NCBI RefSeq assembly: GCF_002080455.1
Contig: NZ_CP020555.1
Span: forward strand, 682,001-746,000
DNA: 64,000 nt
DNA from: Streptomyces sp. Sge12
Lineage (GTDB): Bacteria > Actinomycetota > Actinomycetes > Streptomycetales > Streptomycetaceae
Direction: 5' to 3'
Below, piece by piece: positions 17,497 to 26,520 of the stretch (position 1 is the stretch's first letter; each line of letters opens with the position of its first letter). The notes beneath the pieces are model-generated. The model saw nothing but the letters and a program-made list of their open reading frames with translations. It was not told where the DNA came from and searched no databases. A program made the position numbers and the translations under genes.

Positions 17497-17889
17497 ATGA
17501 CACTGAACGAAGGCCTCCGGGTGGGCATCCGGGTGCGGCTCGCCGCCGACCTCATGCTGTCGGCCGGTCCGGTCACGCCGGAGGGGGAGGCCGTCGCCGG
17601 CTTCCTGGCCCTCGCGGCCGGCACCGAGGGCACCGTCGAACGGGTGGACGAGCACCAGCAGCAGAGCAGCAAGGACGTCCTCGAGTACGAGCGGCTCAGG
17701 TCGCTCCTCGACTCCTTCGGGCATCAGATGCCGGAGGGGAGCAGGAAGCAGCTCCAGGAGAACGTGGCCGCCCTGGAACCCGCGTGGATCGCCCACCAGC
17801 AGCAGGGGCTGCGCGTGACCGTCCGCGTCCGCTTCGACAACGGATTCGTCCTGGACGGCGCGCACGCGGAGCTGTTCACGCCCGCCTGA
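17497..17889 (+). CDS. Hypothetical protein
   Basis: A 130-residue soluble protein, not recognised. Two similar strand segments, VGIRVRLAADLML near the start and RVTVRVRFDNGFV near residues 106-118, flank a Gln-rich helix, which suggests a small beta domain with a helical insertion. The ribosome site GAAGGA is 5 bases before ATG 17497. It lies 46 bases downstream of the FUSC-like gene on the same strand, possibly in one transcript. Confidence 0.6.
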   Translation: MTLNEGLRVGIRVRLAADLMLSAGPVTPEGEAVAGFLALAAGTEGTVERVDEHQQQSSKDVLEYERLRSLLDSFGHQMPEGSRKQLQENVAALEPAWIAHQQQGLRVTVRVRFDNGFVLDGAHAELFTPA

Positions 17890-17910
17890 ACGTGAACCCG
17901 AACCAGGAGT

Positions 17911-18525
17911 TCAGGCCACCCGGCCCGTGTCCCGGGCGCCCGCGCGGACGTGTTCGGGGTACCAGGCGGTGAACTTCACGGCCAGCACCAGTAGGACGAC
18001 GGGGACGACCCAGTTCAGCCAGTCCCCGTGGTGCCCGGTCCGCGCGGCGAACAGGCCGAACAGCGCGATGAGCACGAACACCCCGCCCCACACGGCCGTC
18101 AGCACCCGGTTCGTCCGGCGGAACAGCGGCGAGTCCCAGTGCTCGCGCGGCACCGATTCGCGGGCGTACTGCTCGGTGAAGGGCGTGAAGGCCAGCGACC
18201 CGAGCGCCACGACCGCGATCACCGTGCTCGCCAGGGTCTGGGCGTACGTCTCCAGCCAGAGCAGGTCCTGCCGGTCGAGCACCAGCGCCAGGACCGAGAT
18301 GACGGCGAAGAACAGCATCCCGGTGATCTCCAGCACCTTGAGGCTCCCCCGCCGCATGTCGGGCAGGTTCAGCACCAGTGAGGCGATCAGCGCCGTGAGT
18401 GCGGCCAGTTTCCAGGTACTGGGGCCCGCCACCACGTCGAAGATGATCCACGGCGCGAACCCCAGGAAGATGCCGGAGCGGCCGGCGCTCGGGGCCTTGC
18501 CATCGGTACGGTCCCCAGCAGCCAT
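17911..18525 (-). CDS. Multi-pass membrane protein
   Basis: A 204-residue protein with about six hydrophobic segments (for example FAPWIIFDVVAGP, ALTALIASLVLNLPD, MLFFAVISVLALVLD, VIAVVALGSLAF, VLTAVWGGVFVLIALFGLF, VVPVVLLVLAVKFTAW). ATG 18525 has GGAGG 5 bases upstream. The pattern resembles intracellular-septation-A-like membrane proteins, but I cannot fix a family or a function. Confidence 0.65.
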   Translation of the reverse strand: MAAGDRTDGKAPSAGRSGIFLGFAPWIIFDVVAGPSTWKLAALTALIASLVLNLPDMRRGSLKVLEITGMLFFAVISVLALVLDRQDLLWLETYAQTLASTVIAVVALGSLAFTPFTEQYARESVPREHWDSPLFRRTNRVLTAVWGGVFVLIALFGLFAARTGHHGDWLNWVVPVVLLVLAVKFTAWYPEHVRAGARDTGRVA

Positions 18526-18805
18526 CGGGCCTCCACAACGGTACGGATCGGGGCGACCTGCGTACCGGGGTCGGCACCCGCCTCGTTCCCCATCCTGCGA
18601 GCGCCCGCCACCGGCCGCATTCCGGGACGCGTCCAGGGACGGGCGCGCGGCGGGGCACGGGGAGGGCGCCGGGTCGGGTACGGAACCGGCGGCCGGACCG
18701 CTCCGGACCGCTCCGGGCCGCCTGGCAGGCCCACCCGGCGCGCGTTTCACTGGGAGGTGGCCTGCAAGCACACCGACGGACGGACCGCGGACCCCGGGAG
18801 GCCCC

Positions 18806-20245
18806 GTGAACACGTACGTGCCACCCCGCTTCGACCCCACCCGCGTTCCCCACCTCCTCGGGAGCTTCGCGCCCGTGTCCGAGGAGGTCGACGTCGCGGA
18901 CCTGGAGGTGACGGGCGAGCTGCCGGACACGCTGGACGGCCTGTACCTGCGCAACGGCCCCAATCCGCGCTTCACCCCGATCGGCTCGTACCTGTACCCG
19001 ATCGACGGCGACGGCATGCTGCACGGCGTGTGGCTCTCCGGCGGTCGGGCCCGCTACCGCAACCGCTTCGTACGCACCCCCGCGCTGGTGGCCGAGGAAC
19101 GGGCCGGCCGCGCCCTGTGGGGCGGTCTCGCATCGATGATCATGCCGGACGCCGACGAGGTGGGGCCGGAGCTCGCCGGCACCTTCCGGGACATGCCCGA
19201 CATCAATGTGGTCCGGCACGCCGGCCGCCTGCTGGCCCTCGCCGAGTCGGCCTGCCCCTTCCGCGTGGACGGCGGGCTGGCGACGCTCGGCCGCGAGGAG
19301 TTCGGCGGAGCCCTGCCCGCGGGCATCACCGCCCACCCCAAGATCGACCCGGTCACGGGCGAGATGGTCGTCTTCTGCTACGGCCTGGAGCCGCCCTACC
19401 TGACCTGGTCCGTCATCGACCGCCACGGCACGGTCGGCCGCGGGCCCACCCCCGTCGACGGGGTGGACGAGCCGATCATGATCCACGACATGGCGCTGAC
19501 CGACCGCTACGCCGTCCTCGTCCTCGCCCCGGCCTTCTTCGACCTGGCCGCGGCGATGACCGGCGGTTCCTTCCTGTCCTGGCGCCCCGAGCGCGGCACC
19601 CGCGTGGCACTGATCCCGCGCGACGGCGGGCCGCTGCGCTGGGCTTCCGACGAGGCGTTCTGGGTGTGGCACACGGTGAACGCGTACGACGACGGCCCCG
19701 GCGCGGACGCCCCGGTGGTCCTCGACTACGTGCAGTGGAGCCGGCTGACGGTCGGCGGGCCCCAGGAGGACACCGATCCCCTCAGCGGCGGCCTGGTACG
19801 GGCGCGCATCGACCCCGTCGCGGGGAGCATGGCGCGCACCCTGCTGGACGACTCCCGGGTGGAGTTCCCGCGGGTCGACGACCGGCGCATCGGCCGGCGC
19901 CACCGGTACACGGCGCTGGCCACCGACACCGGGCGGACGGACCTGCTGCCGGGCGAGTACGACGCCGTGCGCTGGTACGACAACGAGACCGGCACCTCCC
20001 GCGTCTGGTCGGCCGGGAACCTCTCGGTCGGCGAGCCCGTCTTCGCCCCCGAGCCCGGCTCCTTCGGCGCCGGGGCCGAGGAGCGCGGCTACTGGCTGAC
20101 CTTCGCCACCGACCGTACCGACGGGTCGAGCTGGTTCCTGGTCCTCCCCGCCGAGGACCCCGCCTCCGGCCCGGTGGCCCGCGCCCGCATCCCCGTCCGC
20201 GTCCCGCTCGGTCTGCACGGCAGCTGGCTGCCCACCGAGGAGTGA
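18806..20245 (+). CDS. Carotenoid oxygenase family protein
   Basis: A 479-residue Fe(II) dioxygenase of the seven-bladed beta-propeller family that cleaves double bonds of carotenoids, apocarotenoids or stilbenes. Four metal-binding histidines are visible: H177 (ITAHPKIDP), H227 (MIHDMALT), H289 (VWHTVNAYDD) and one in GLHGSWLP near the C-terminus. The N-terminal LYLRNGPNPRF and IDGDGMLHGV motifs are typical. GTG 18806 is chosen because GGGAGG precedes it. No carotenoid biosynthesis gene is nearby, so the substrate is open. Confidence 0.92.
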   Translation: MNTYVPPRFDPTRVPHLLGSFAPVSEEVDVADLEVTGELPDTLDGLYLRNGPNPRFTPIGSYLYPIDGDGMLHGVWLSGGRARYRNRFVRTPALVAEERAGRALWGGLASMIMPDADEVGPELAGTFRDMPDINVVRHAGRLLALAESACPFRVDGGLATLGREEFGGALPAGITAHPKIDPVTGEMVVFCYGLEPPYLTWSVIDRHGTVGRGPTPVDGVDEPIMIHDMALTDRYAVLVLAPAFFDLAAAMTGGSFLSWRPERGTRVALIPRDGGPLRWASDEAFWVWHTVNAYDDGPGADAPVVLDYVQWSRLTVGGPQEDTDPLSGGLVRARIDPVAGSMARTLLDDSRVEFPRVDDRRIGRRHRYTALATDTGRTDLLPGEYDAVRWYDNETGTSRVWSAGNLSVGEPVFAPEPGSFGAGAEERGYWLTFATDRTDGSSWFLVLPAEDPASGPVARARIPVRVPLGLHGSWLPTEE

Positions 20246-20332
20246 ACCCCGCCCGACGCGCCGCGGCGCTCCGGCCGTGCCACCCTGTTCCTTGGCCTCG
20301 GGAGTAGACAGCCGCGACGAACGGAGCGCGCT

Positions 20333-22012
20333 GTGAGCGGACCGATCCATCCCGCGCGGCTGCGGCGTGCCGCGGCCGCGGCCTGCGCCGGCCTGCTGTT
20401 CGTGGCCCTCGCCCAAGGTACGGCGGCCGGCACGGACCCGCCCTCGCCGACGACGACGCCGTCCTCCCCGACCCCGTTCTCCGCGACGCCGCCGTCCCCG
20501 CCCTCCGCGTCCGGCGACACGGGCATCGGCGGGCTCGACCCGCGCATCACGGCCATCATGCGGAAGCCGGAATACCGCAACGCCCAGTGGGGGCTGTTGC
20601 AGACCGACCCGGACACCGGCCGTGTGGTGCACAGCCTGTTCCCCGAGCAGTTCTTCATCCCCGGATCCACGGCCAAACTGCTCAGTGTCTCGGGCCCGTG
20701 GGCGACGCTCGGCGCCGACCACCGCTTCGTGACCCCCGTCCACGCGGTCGGCGAGCGCGACGGCGCCACGCTGACCGGCGACCTGGACCTGGTCGCCCAG
20801 GGCGACCTCACCATGGGCGGCCGGACGCGCCCCGACGGCACCGTCGCGTACACCGACCTCGACCACACCTACGCCAACGACTTCCCCGGCGCGACCCTCA
20901 CCCCGGAGAACCCCCTCGCCGGGATCGACCAGCTGGCCCGGCAGGTGCGCGCCGCCGGCATCACCCGCGTCGAGGGCGACGTGATCGTCGACAGCAGGCT
21001 GTTCCGGCCCGACCCGGAGCTCGTCCCCACCCCGACGCCCCTGATCGTCAACGACAACCTGATCGACCTCCTGACCACCCCCGGGGACCGGGCCGGCGCC
21101 GCCGCCCGGCTGGACTGGCGGCCGAAGGTGGCCCCGTACCAGGTGACCTCGGCGGTGCGGACCGTGGCGGCCGGCAAGCCCACGGCGATCACTGTGACGG
21201 CCACCGACGGCGGGACCCGGATCCGGCTGACGGGAACGATCGCGGCGGACGCCGAGCCGCTGCTGCGCACCTCCCCCATCGGCGATCCGGCCGCCTTCGG
21301 ACGCGTCGCTCTGATCGAGGCGCTCGAACGCGCCGGAGTGCACGTCACGGCCGATCCCTCGGGCCCCAACCCGGTCGCGCGGCTGCCGCGCGACTACGAG
21401 GGGCAGCCGCGGGTGGCCGCGTACACCTCCCCGCCGTACGCCCAGTACGCCAAGCTGATCCTGAAGGTCAGCCACAACCTGGGCGCCAACCTCGGCATCT
21501 GCCTGCTGGCCGTCACGGCGGACAGCGACCAGTGCCCGGCCGGCTTCCCGGTGCTCGCCGGCTTCCTCGACCGGGCGGGCGTCGACCGCGAGCAGGCGCA
21601 GCTCATGGACGGCCGGGGCGGCAACCCCGCCGACCGGGCCACACCACAGGTGCTGGTGCAGATGCTGACGTACTGGCAGCACGGCCCGCAGGCGCGGATG
21701 TTCCGCGAGGCCCTGCCCGTGCTGGGTGTCGACGGCCTGCTGGCCGAGAACTGCCGCAGCTGTCCGGCCCGGGGGAAGGTGTTCGCGAAGACCGGCGCTG
21801 CCGTCGGCGGTGACGCGCTCAACGACCGGCTGGCCGTCGGCGCCATCACGATCGCGGGCTACCTGGACAAGGGCGGCGGCCGCTTCGACACCTTCTACGC
21901 GGGCGTCAACGGCGCCTCCACGCCGGGCGCGAACCCCACCGAGGTGCTGTCCATCGCCAACGACCTGGCCCTGATAGCCGCCTACCTCCAGGAGTCCTCG
22001 TCCGCCCGGTGA
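20333..22012 (+). CDS. dacB: D-alanyl-D-alanine carboxypeptidase/endopeptidase (PBP4, S13)
   Basis: A 559-residue penicillin-binding protein that trims peptidoglycan peptides. Motifs: SxxK at S112-K115 (GSTAK), SxN at 380-382 (SHN), and KTG near 486 (FAKTGAAVG), with the large inserted domain between the first two that marks the S13 family. A signal peptide (RRAAAAACAGLLFVALAQ) is followed by a Pro/Ser/Thr linker. The start is GTG 20333. It lies 87 bases after the carotenoid oxygenase. There is no sign of co-regulation beyond shared direction. Confidence 0.9.
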   Translation: MSGPIHPARLRRAAAAACAGLLFVALAQGTAAGTDPPSPTTTPSSPTPFSATPPSPPSASGDTGIGGLDPRITAIMRKPEYRNAQWGLLQTDPDTGRVVHSLFPEQFFIPGSTAKLLSVSGPWATLGADHRFVTPVHAVGERDGATLTGDLDLVAQGDLTMGGRTRPDGTVAYTDLDHTYANDFPGATLTPENPLAGIDQLARQVRAAGITRVEGDVIVDSRLFRPDPELVPTPTPLIVNDNLIDLLTTPGDRAGAAARLDWRPKVAPYQVTSAVRTVAAGKPTAITVTATDGGTRIRLTGTIAADAEPLLRTSPIGDPAAFGRVALIEALERAGVHVTADPSGPNPVARLPRDYEGQPRVAAYTSPPYAQYAKLILKVSHNLGANLGICLLAVTADSDQCPAGFPVLAGFLDRAGVDREQAQLMDGRGGNPADRATPQVLVQMLTYWQHGPQARMFREALPVLGVDGLLAENCRSCPARGKVFAKTGAAVGGDALNDRLAVGAITIAGYLDKGGGRFDTFYAGVNGASTPGANPTEVLSIANDLALIAAYLQESSSAR

Positions 22013-22018
22013 GGCGCG

Positions 22019-22444
22019 TCAGCACGCCCCGATCGACCAGAAGACGCCCACCTCTACGGCGTCGCGGTCCGGCCTGCCGCGCACCGGGCGGGGCTCCGAC
22101 TGCCATTCCTCCGTCATGACGGCGAGCGCGCCGCACCCGGTCCTCGTGGCGGCGCGGCCCCGTGGCCGCGAAGGCGTAGACGTCGTCGAGGAGGCGTATC
22201 GCCGCGGCGTTCCGAGGGCAGCGGTCGCTGCGGAACTCCTGGCGCAGGCCGCCCACCTGGAGCTCGAAGACGTGCGCCGGCTCGCGGGGGATGCGGTGCA
22301 GCCGCTCCAGGGTCCGGTGGACGAGCTCGCCGGCTCCCGCGGGCGCGCGGAGCGGGAACGGGAACCTCGCGCCGTCCCCCAACGCCTCCAGCCGGGCGTC
22401 GAGCAGGTCCAGGACAGCCGGTCGGGATCGTGCAGTCGGGTCAC
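22019..22444 (-). pseudogene. Frameshifted small gene, unknown function
   Basis: The GTG start at 22444 (MTRLHDPDR) and the end (TEEWQSEPRPVRGRPDRD to the stop at 22019) are in one frame. The long middle (LDLLDARLEALGDG, ELVHRTLERLHRIPREPAHV, IRLLDDVYAFA) is coding-like only in another frame. Two compensating shifts, near 22415 and near 22130, would join these pieces into one protein of about 140 residues. The gene lies 25 bases downstream of the 22470-22973 gene. It is either a decayed gene or a sequence error. I do not recognise the family. Confidence 0.5.
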
Positions 22445-22469
22445 CCCGCCACCCTAGGAGGGGCCGTGG

Positions 22470-22973
22470 CTACACCTGTGCCCAGGTGTGCAGCAGGGCC
22501 CGGCGCGCACTCGGCTCGGGCGTGCCGTCCAGGGCGTACTTCCTGCCCCACTCCTCGACGGCCTGCGGGTCGGCGGTGCCCGCCACGAAGCGGTCGAGGA
22601 GGTCCTGCGAGAGCCGGACCTCCTCGGCGATATAGCCTCCGGCCGCCGCCGAGTACACGGTGACCTCCTGCGTGCTGTCGCCCGTCTCCATCCGCAGCCT
22701 CATCTCAGGGGGTCCCTCGCCGAGGAAGGTGCCGATCGCGGCCGAGACCACCGACCCGAGGAGCTTCGACGTGCGGCTCGCCGGGCTCTCGCTGGGCACG
22801 TCCCGGACCACCGCGGAACTCAGCTCCTCCCAGGCCCAGGCCCGGGATCCATCGGGGTCCAGGGCTTCGAGCCCGTCGGCGGTCAGCCGGACGCCGACCC
22901 CGATGGCGTTGGGCGGCGAGCCCACGTACACCGCGTCCGGAGTGACCCAGAACAGTCCGACCATGGCCGCCAT
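22470..22973 (-). CDS. Hypothetical protein
   Basis: A 167-residue protein, not recognised. An N-terminal beta-rich part (VGLFWVTPDAVYVGSPPNAI, then VRLTADGLEALDPDG) has the look of a PH-like or short sandwich domain. The C-terminal helix is VRLSQDLLDRFVAGTADPQAVEEW. ATG 22973 is selected because GGGGAG lies 7 bases upstream; a second ATG is at 22964. It is followed closely by the frameshifted gene at 22019-22444. Confidence 0.65.
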   Translation of the reverse strand: MAAMVGLFWVTPDAVYVGSPPNAIGVGVRLTADGLEALDPDGSRAWAWEELSSAVVRDVPSESPASRTSKLLGSVVSAAIGTFLGEGPPEMRLRMETGDSTQEVTVYSAAAGGYIAEEVRLSQDLLDRFVAGTADPQAVEEWGRKYALDGTPEPSARRALLHTWAQV

Positions 22974-23124
22974 GCGCCACTCCCCACTCTCGTCCCCGAC
23001 ACCGGCCCCACCATCCATACCGCCCGCCCGGAGGGGAGCGCCGCAGACACACCGGGAGGCAGCCGGACCCGGACCGGGCGGTAAATCGATGGGTCCCGGC
23101 GGCCGGATCTGCCAGCATCCTCGA

Positions 23125-23214
23125 ATGGGTGCAATGAACGCAGTGGCCGGCAGGGGCGTGGACCGGGCGCGCAGGCGGTTCCGGATCAGCAACAAGACGC
23201 GGCGTGGCGCGTGA
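23125..23214 (+). CDS. Possible small basic peptide coupled to next gene
   Basis: A 29-residue reading frame with a very basic C-terminal half (RGVDRARRRFRISNKTRRGA). Its stop codon overlaps the GTG start of the following gene in the sequence GTGA at 23211-23214, the classic arrangement of translational coupling. There is no clear ribosome site and no homology that I recognise. It could instead be a chance leader frame. Confidence 0.3.
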   Translation: MGAMNAVAGRGVDRARRRFRISNKTRRGA

Positions 23215-23864
23215 AGCTGCCGGTCACCCTCCACCGGGCGCGGCTCGGCCCGGTGGAGTTCAAGGTCGTCCGACCGGCCCGGCCCCTGAACGGCGCCGTA
23301 CTCGTCGACCACGACAGCCATGTGGACCTCTACCTCGACCAGCAGGCGGCGAAGCTGCTCGGCGGCCTGTGGACGCTCGCCGCCTCGTCCCCGCGCTCGC
23401 TGATCCACTTGCCGGTGCGCGGGAACGCCGCCCCGGCGCACGAACCGCCGGAAGCCGGCACGCGGCAGCTGGACCTCGTGCTCCTGCACCACTCGCTGCA
23501 GTTCGCACCGTCCCGCTGGAAGGACGTCCGCGCCCGCCTCGACGCGGGGCGGCGCCGAACGGTGCCGCTGCCCGCGCCGGACCTCTCCGATCAATCCGCG
23601 GCCTACCTGGATTCACGGCACCACCGGGAGAACCGGGACCTGTTCCACGAGCACGTCCACGCCGAGACCCTGTTCATGACGGGCAGCGCGAGGGTGTTCC
23701 GGGACACCGCCCGGTATTTCACCGAGGTCGCCCGCAACGGCCCCGGATACGTCCCCGTCCATCCTCACCACACCCGCTACTACACCCAGATCCACTCCAA
23801 CGCAGGCGTGCTCGGCAACGCGCGGGAGATCCGCATCGAGTACTGCGACGAGTGGATCCGATGA
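23211..23864 (+). CDS. Hypothetical protein
   Basis: A 217-residue protein, not recognised. It has a hydrophobic-beta N-terminal part (VEFKVVRPARPLNGAVLVDH) and a C-terminal region with many His (HHRENRDLFHEHVHAETLF, VPVHPHHTRYYTQIHSN), which might bind metal. The GTG start overlaps the stop of a 29-codon upstream frame. It ends 40 bases before the next gene, same strand. Confidence 0.65.
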   Translation: MKLPVTLHRARLGPVEFKVVRPARPLNGAVLVDHDSHVDLYLDQQAAKLLGGLWTLAASSPRSLIHLPVRGNAAPAHEPPEAGTRQLDLVLLHHSLQFAPSRWKDVRARLDAGRRRTVPLPAPDLSDQSAAYLDSRHHRENRDLFHEHVHAETLFMTGSARVFRDTARYFTEVARNGPGYVPVHPHHTRYYTQIHSNAGVLGNAREIRIEYCDEWIR

Positions 23865-23904
23865 CCCGAGGCCGCCCGGGCGGACGGGAGTTACCGTTCC
23901 CCTC

Positions 23905-24675
23905 ATGACGACACAACAGGACCCCCTCGGGCCGGTAGGGCGGCTCGCCGCGCACCGAGAGCTCGACCCCGGCGGGCTCGCCCGGCGTGCGGAGGCCGAG
24001 GAGAACGAGGTGCGGGCCGTGTTGCGCGGCTCGAGCAGGGAACCGGACGTGCTGCGGCGGCTCGCGCCCGTGCTCGGGCTCCATGCCGGGGACCTCTTCG
24101 TCCTTGCCGGAGCGCCGGTGCCGGAGGACCTGGCGCCGCTGGACGCCGCGGCGGGGCGGTCGATCCCCTGCCTGGTGCGCCGGTTCGTGTCGCTGCCGCC
24201 GGAGGCGAGGGACGAAGTGCTGTGTCTCGTACGGTCGTTGCCGCAGGAGGAACGCACCGCACCCGTTCCGGTCCCACGGCCCTACGAGGAGTACCCGCCG
24301 GGTTTCGGCGGCGTGCTCCTTCGGATGCTCGCCAACCGGAACCTGAACTGGAACGGATCCGTCCGGGTCTTGCACACGCTGGCCGGCCTGTACGTGAGCG
24401 CGGCCACGATCGGTGGGGTCGGGCGCGGAACCGTGGAGCTCACGCACCACCTGCTGGCCGACTTCGCGATCGTGCTGGGGATTCCCGTCGGCGATCTGAC
24501 CGCCATGGCCGGACCCGTCGCAGAGGGCGGTCGCCGGCTGAGCGATCCGGTCCCGGTCCTGCACTCCGCCGGGCCCGACGCGGCCGTTCTCATCAGGGAG
24601 CTCAGCCGGCTGAGTGCCGGTCAGGTCCGCCGGGTGGACTCGGAGGCGGGGGCCGCACTCGGCCGGACGTCCTGA
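23905..24675 (+). CDS. HTH-domain-like protein with two repeats
   Basis: A 256-residue soluble protein. Residues 10-60 resemble an XRE-type helix-turn-helix (LDPGGLARRAEAEENEVRAV, then LRRLAPVLGLHAGDLFVLAG). A related pattern recurs near 170-215 (VELTHHLLADFAIVLGIPVG followed by DLTAMAGP). This suggests duplicated HTH modules around a helical linker. DNA binding is plausible but not shown. The start is ATG 23905. The target is unknown. Confidence 0.6.
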   Translation: MTTQQDPLGPVGRLAAHRELDPGGLARRAEAEENEVRAVLRGSSREPDVLRRLAPVLGLHAGDLFVLAGAPVPEDLAPLDAAAGRSIPCLVRRFVSLPPEARDEVLCLVRSLPQEERTAPVPVPRPYEEYPPGFGGVLLRMLANRNLNWNGSVRVLHTLAGLYVSAATIGGVGRGTVELTHHLLADFAIVLGIPVGDLTAMAGPVAEGGRRLSDPVPVLHSAGPDAAVLIRELSRLSAGQVRRVDSEAGAALGRTS

Positions 24676-24758
24676 CGGGCGCGGGTGCTCCGGCAGGCGG
24701 CCCCGCCGGCCGTCAGGGTGAACGCGACCCTCCGTGACGAAAGGCCCTGCGGCTCGCT

Positions 24759-25008
24759 GTGACCGAATCACCCGCGCACACCCTGTTCTCCTTCGGCACA
24801 CTGATGGACGAGCGGGTGCAGACCGCCCTGTTCGGCCGGGCCGTGCCCACCTCCCCCGCGTCGCTGGCCGGTTACACCACCCGGCCCCTGCAGATCACCG
24901 ATCCGGCCGTGATCGCCGCCAGCGGGCTCGACGTGCACCTGATCCTGGAGCGCCGGCTCGGCGCCTCGGTGGAAGGCGCCGTCCTGCACCTGACCGACAC
25001 ATCGCCGG
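24759..25008 (+). pseudogene. Gamma-glutamylcyclotransferase-like gene, 3' truncated
   Basis: From GTG 24759 the frame reads HTLFSFGTLMDERVQTALFG and GYTTRPLQITDP, then VEGAVLHLTD. These are the start and core of the AIG2/GGCT-like fold (FSFGTLM is the family signature). The family pattern stops abruptly at about codon 83, and the same frame then runs into low-quality sequence. The lost C-terminal half appears to have been removed by a deletion that joined it to the lipase remnant at 25009. Confidence 0.65.
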
Positions 25009-25497
25009 GAACGAGGTCCGGCGCCGGGTGTTCAACCTGGCGATCCCCGGCAGCACCCTCGCCGACGTCAGCGAGCAGACCCCCGCGCTGCTGCCCGCCC
25101 GCCGGCCCGACACCCTGCTGGTCGCCGCCGGTATCAACGATTCCGCCGTACCGGTCGGCGCCGACGACGGCGATGTGCGGCCGGACCCCGCGCACGTCGA
25201 CGCCGGCCTCGACTCGCTGGCCGCCACCGCCCTGCGGCACGGCGCTCGCCTCGTCGTCGCCGGACCCGCCTGGCTCGACGCGGACCGCACCCGCGACACG
25301 AGGGCCTGCGCTTCACCCGGGCGCGCGCACTGGCCCTGCGCGCGTCCCTCCGGAGCTGGTGCGAGGCGAACCACATCGACTACCTCGACATGTGGGAGCC
25401 GCTGCGCGGGAACGGCGGGCTGCTCGTCGACGGGCTGCACCCCACCCCCGAGGGCCACCGGGAGCTCTACCGGCACCTCCGTGCCGTGAGCTGCTGA
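25009..25497 (+). pseudogene. SGNH/GDSL hydrolase remnant, 5' truncated and frameshifted
   Basis: One frame gives EVRRRVFNLAIPGSTLADVS, then LLVAAGINDSA (block III GxND) and ARLVVAGPAWLDADRTRD. A shift near 25300 then moves to the frame reading GLRFTRARALALRASLRSW and ending VDGLHPTPEGHREL (block V, DGxHP), stop at 25497. Block I with the nucleophilic Ser (GDS) is missing, so the remnant cannot be active. It sits directly on the truncated GGCT-like gene. Confidence 0.7.
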
Positions 25498-25533
25498 GCC
25501 ACCCGCGGCCCCGGGCAGGCGCGTGCGGGATCG

Positions 25534-26241
25534 TCAGGCGAGGTCGAGGAGTTGCTCGTAGAATCCGCCGAAGCCCCGCCCGCGGTCCACGAGATGGAGT
25601 TCGAGGATCCAGTGGCAGGTCCGGCCGGCGCGGTCGGTGCCGCGCAGCGGGGTGTCGTTCTCGGGGGTGATGTAGGAGTCGGCCTTGGCGCCGTCGTTGG
25701 TCTCGTGGGGGAACTCGCCGACGAGGTGGCCGGCGTGCCAGATGCCGACGGTCCAGCCCGCCTCGGCGGCCAGCCGCTCGACCTCGGCGTACAGCTGCCG
25801 GCCGGTGATGCCGGGGTGGGCGGCGAAGTGGGCCCGTCCGGCGTCGAAGATGCGCGGCAGGTCCGCGAGCAGCCGGTGCTTGTGCGGGTCGTCGCCGAAG
25901 ACGTAGGTGCGGCCGAAGTCCGCCTCGTACTCCTCGAAGATGGGGCCGAAGTCGGCGAAGGCGATGTCGTCGGGGGCGATGAGCCGGTCCGGCGGGGTCT
26001 CCCGGTACGGCAGCAGGGTGTTGGGGCCGGAGCGGATGATCCGCTTGTGCCAGTGCTTGGTGGTGCCGAACATCTCGTTGGCCAGATCGCGGATCAGGTC
26101 GCTGACCTCGCGCTCCCCGCGCCCCGGCACCACGAGCCCGCGCGCCTCCACTTCGGCGAACAGTGCGATGGCCTTCTCCTGCGCCGCCACCAGCCCGTGG
26201 ACGCGCCGGTCCTCCGCAGCGTCCGTCGTCCCGACCGTCAC
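25534..26241 (-). CDS. M24 family (Xaa-Pro aminopeptidase-like) metallopeptidase
   Basis: A 235-residue pita-bread-fold protein. Possible metal ligands are in FADFGPIFEEYEADFGRTY (Asp pair), GIWHAGHLVGEFPHE (His and Glu) and HWILELHLVD (Glu). It lacks the N-terminal domain of full prolidases. The start is GTG 26241 with GGAGG 9 bases upstream. Proteins of this form occur as stand-alone M24 members in actinobacteria; the peptide substrate is unknown and it may be a non-peptidase member. Confidence 0.8.
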   Translation of the reverse strand: MTVGTTDAAEDRRVHGLVAAQEKAIALFAEVEARGLVVPGRGEREVSDLIRDLANEMFGTTKHWHKRIIRSGPNTLLPYRETPPDRLIAPDDIAFADFGPIFEEYEADFGRTYVFGDDPHKHRLLADLPRIFDAGRAHFAAHPGITGRQLYAEVERLAAEAGWTVGIWHAGHLVGEFPHETNDGAKADSYITPENDTPLRGTDRAGRTCHWILELHLVDRGRGFGGFYEQLLDLA

Positions 26242-26313
26242 GAGGGCATCCCTCCGTCGTAGGGGGCGCGGGGCCCGGTTCGGCCCGGGATGCGCCTCAG
26301 GGTGCCTCCGAGT

Positions 26314-26345
26314 ATGCGCATGCCCCCGCGCCGGCGCATGCGCAT
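26314..26345. repeat. Perfect 10-bp inverted repeat
   Basis: ATGCGCATGC at 26314-26323 and its exact reverse complement at 26336-26345, spacer 12. It lies in the 279-base gap upstream of the M24 gene start and downstream of the DUF6056 gene stop. It could be an operator or part of a terminator for the leftward membrane-protein gene. Confidence 0.45.
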
Positions 26346-26520
26346 TGTCGCCACCTCCAACATCACCTGCTCAAGAGCAGCGCATGGTTCGGCGGACCGC
26401 TAGCGGCGTTCGACGTGGAGGGGGACGCCGGCCGATCCCGGCGGCTGTTCCTGGCCGGCCGTCCACCCGCGGGCCGCGCCCCTGCTCGCCGAGGGGAACC
26501 CGCGCGCCGCGCGGTCCCGC

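Noticed and set aside
17876..21682. 1268-codon open frame on the minus strand
   Set aside because: It is antisense to the carotenoid oxygenase and PBP4 genes, which have clear family motifs. Its composition (Gly/Arg/Val-rich, no domains) is typical of a GC-rich shadow frame.
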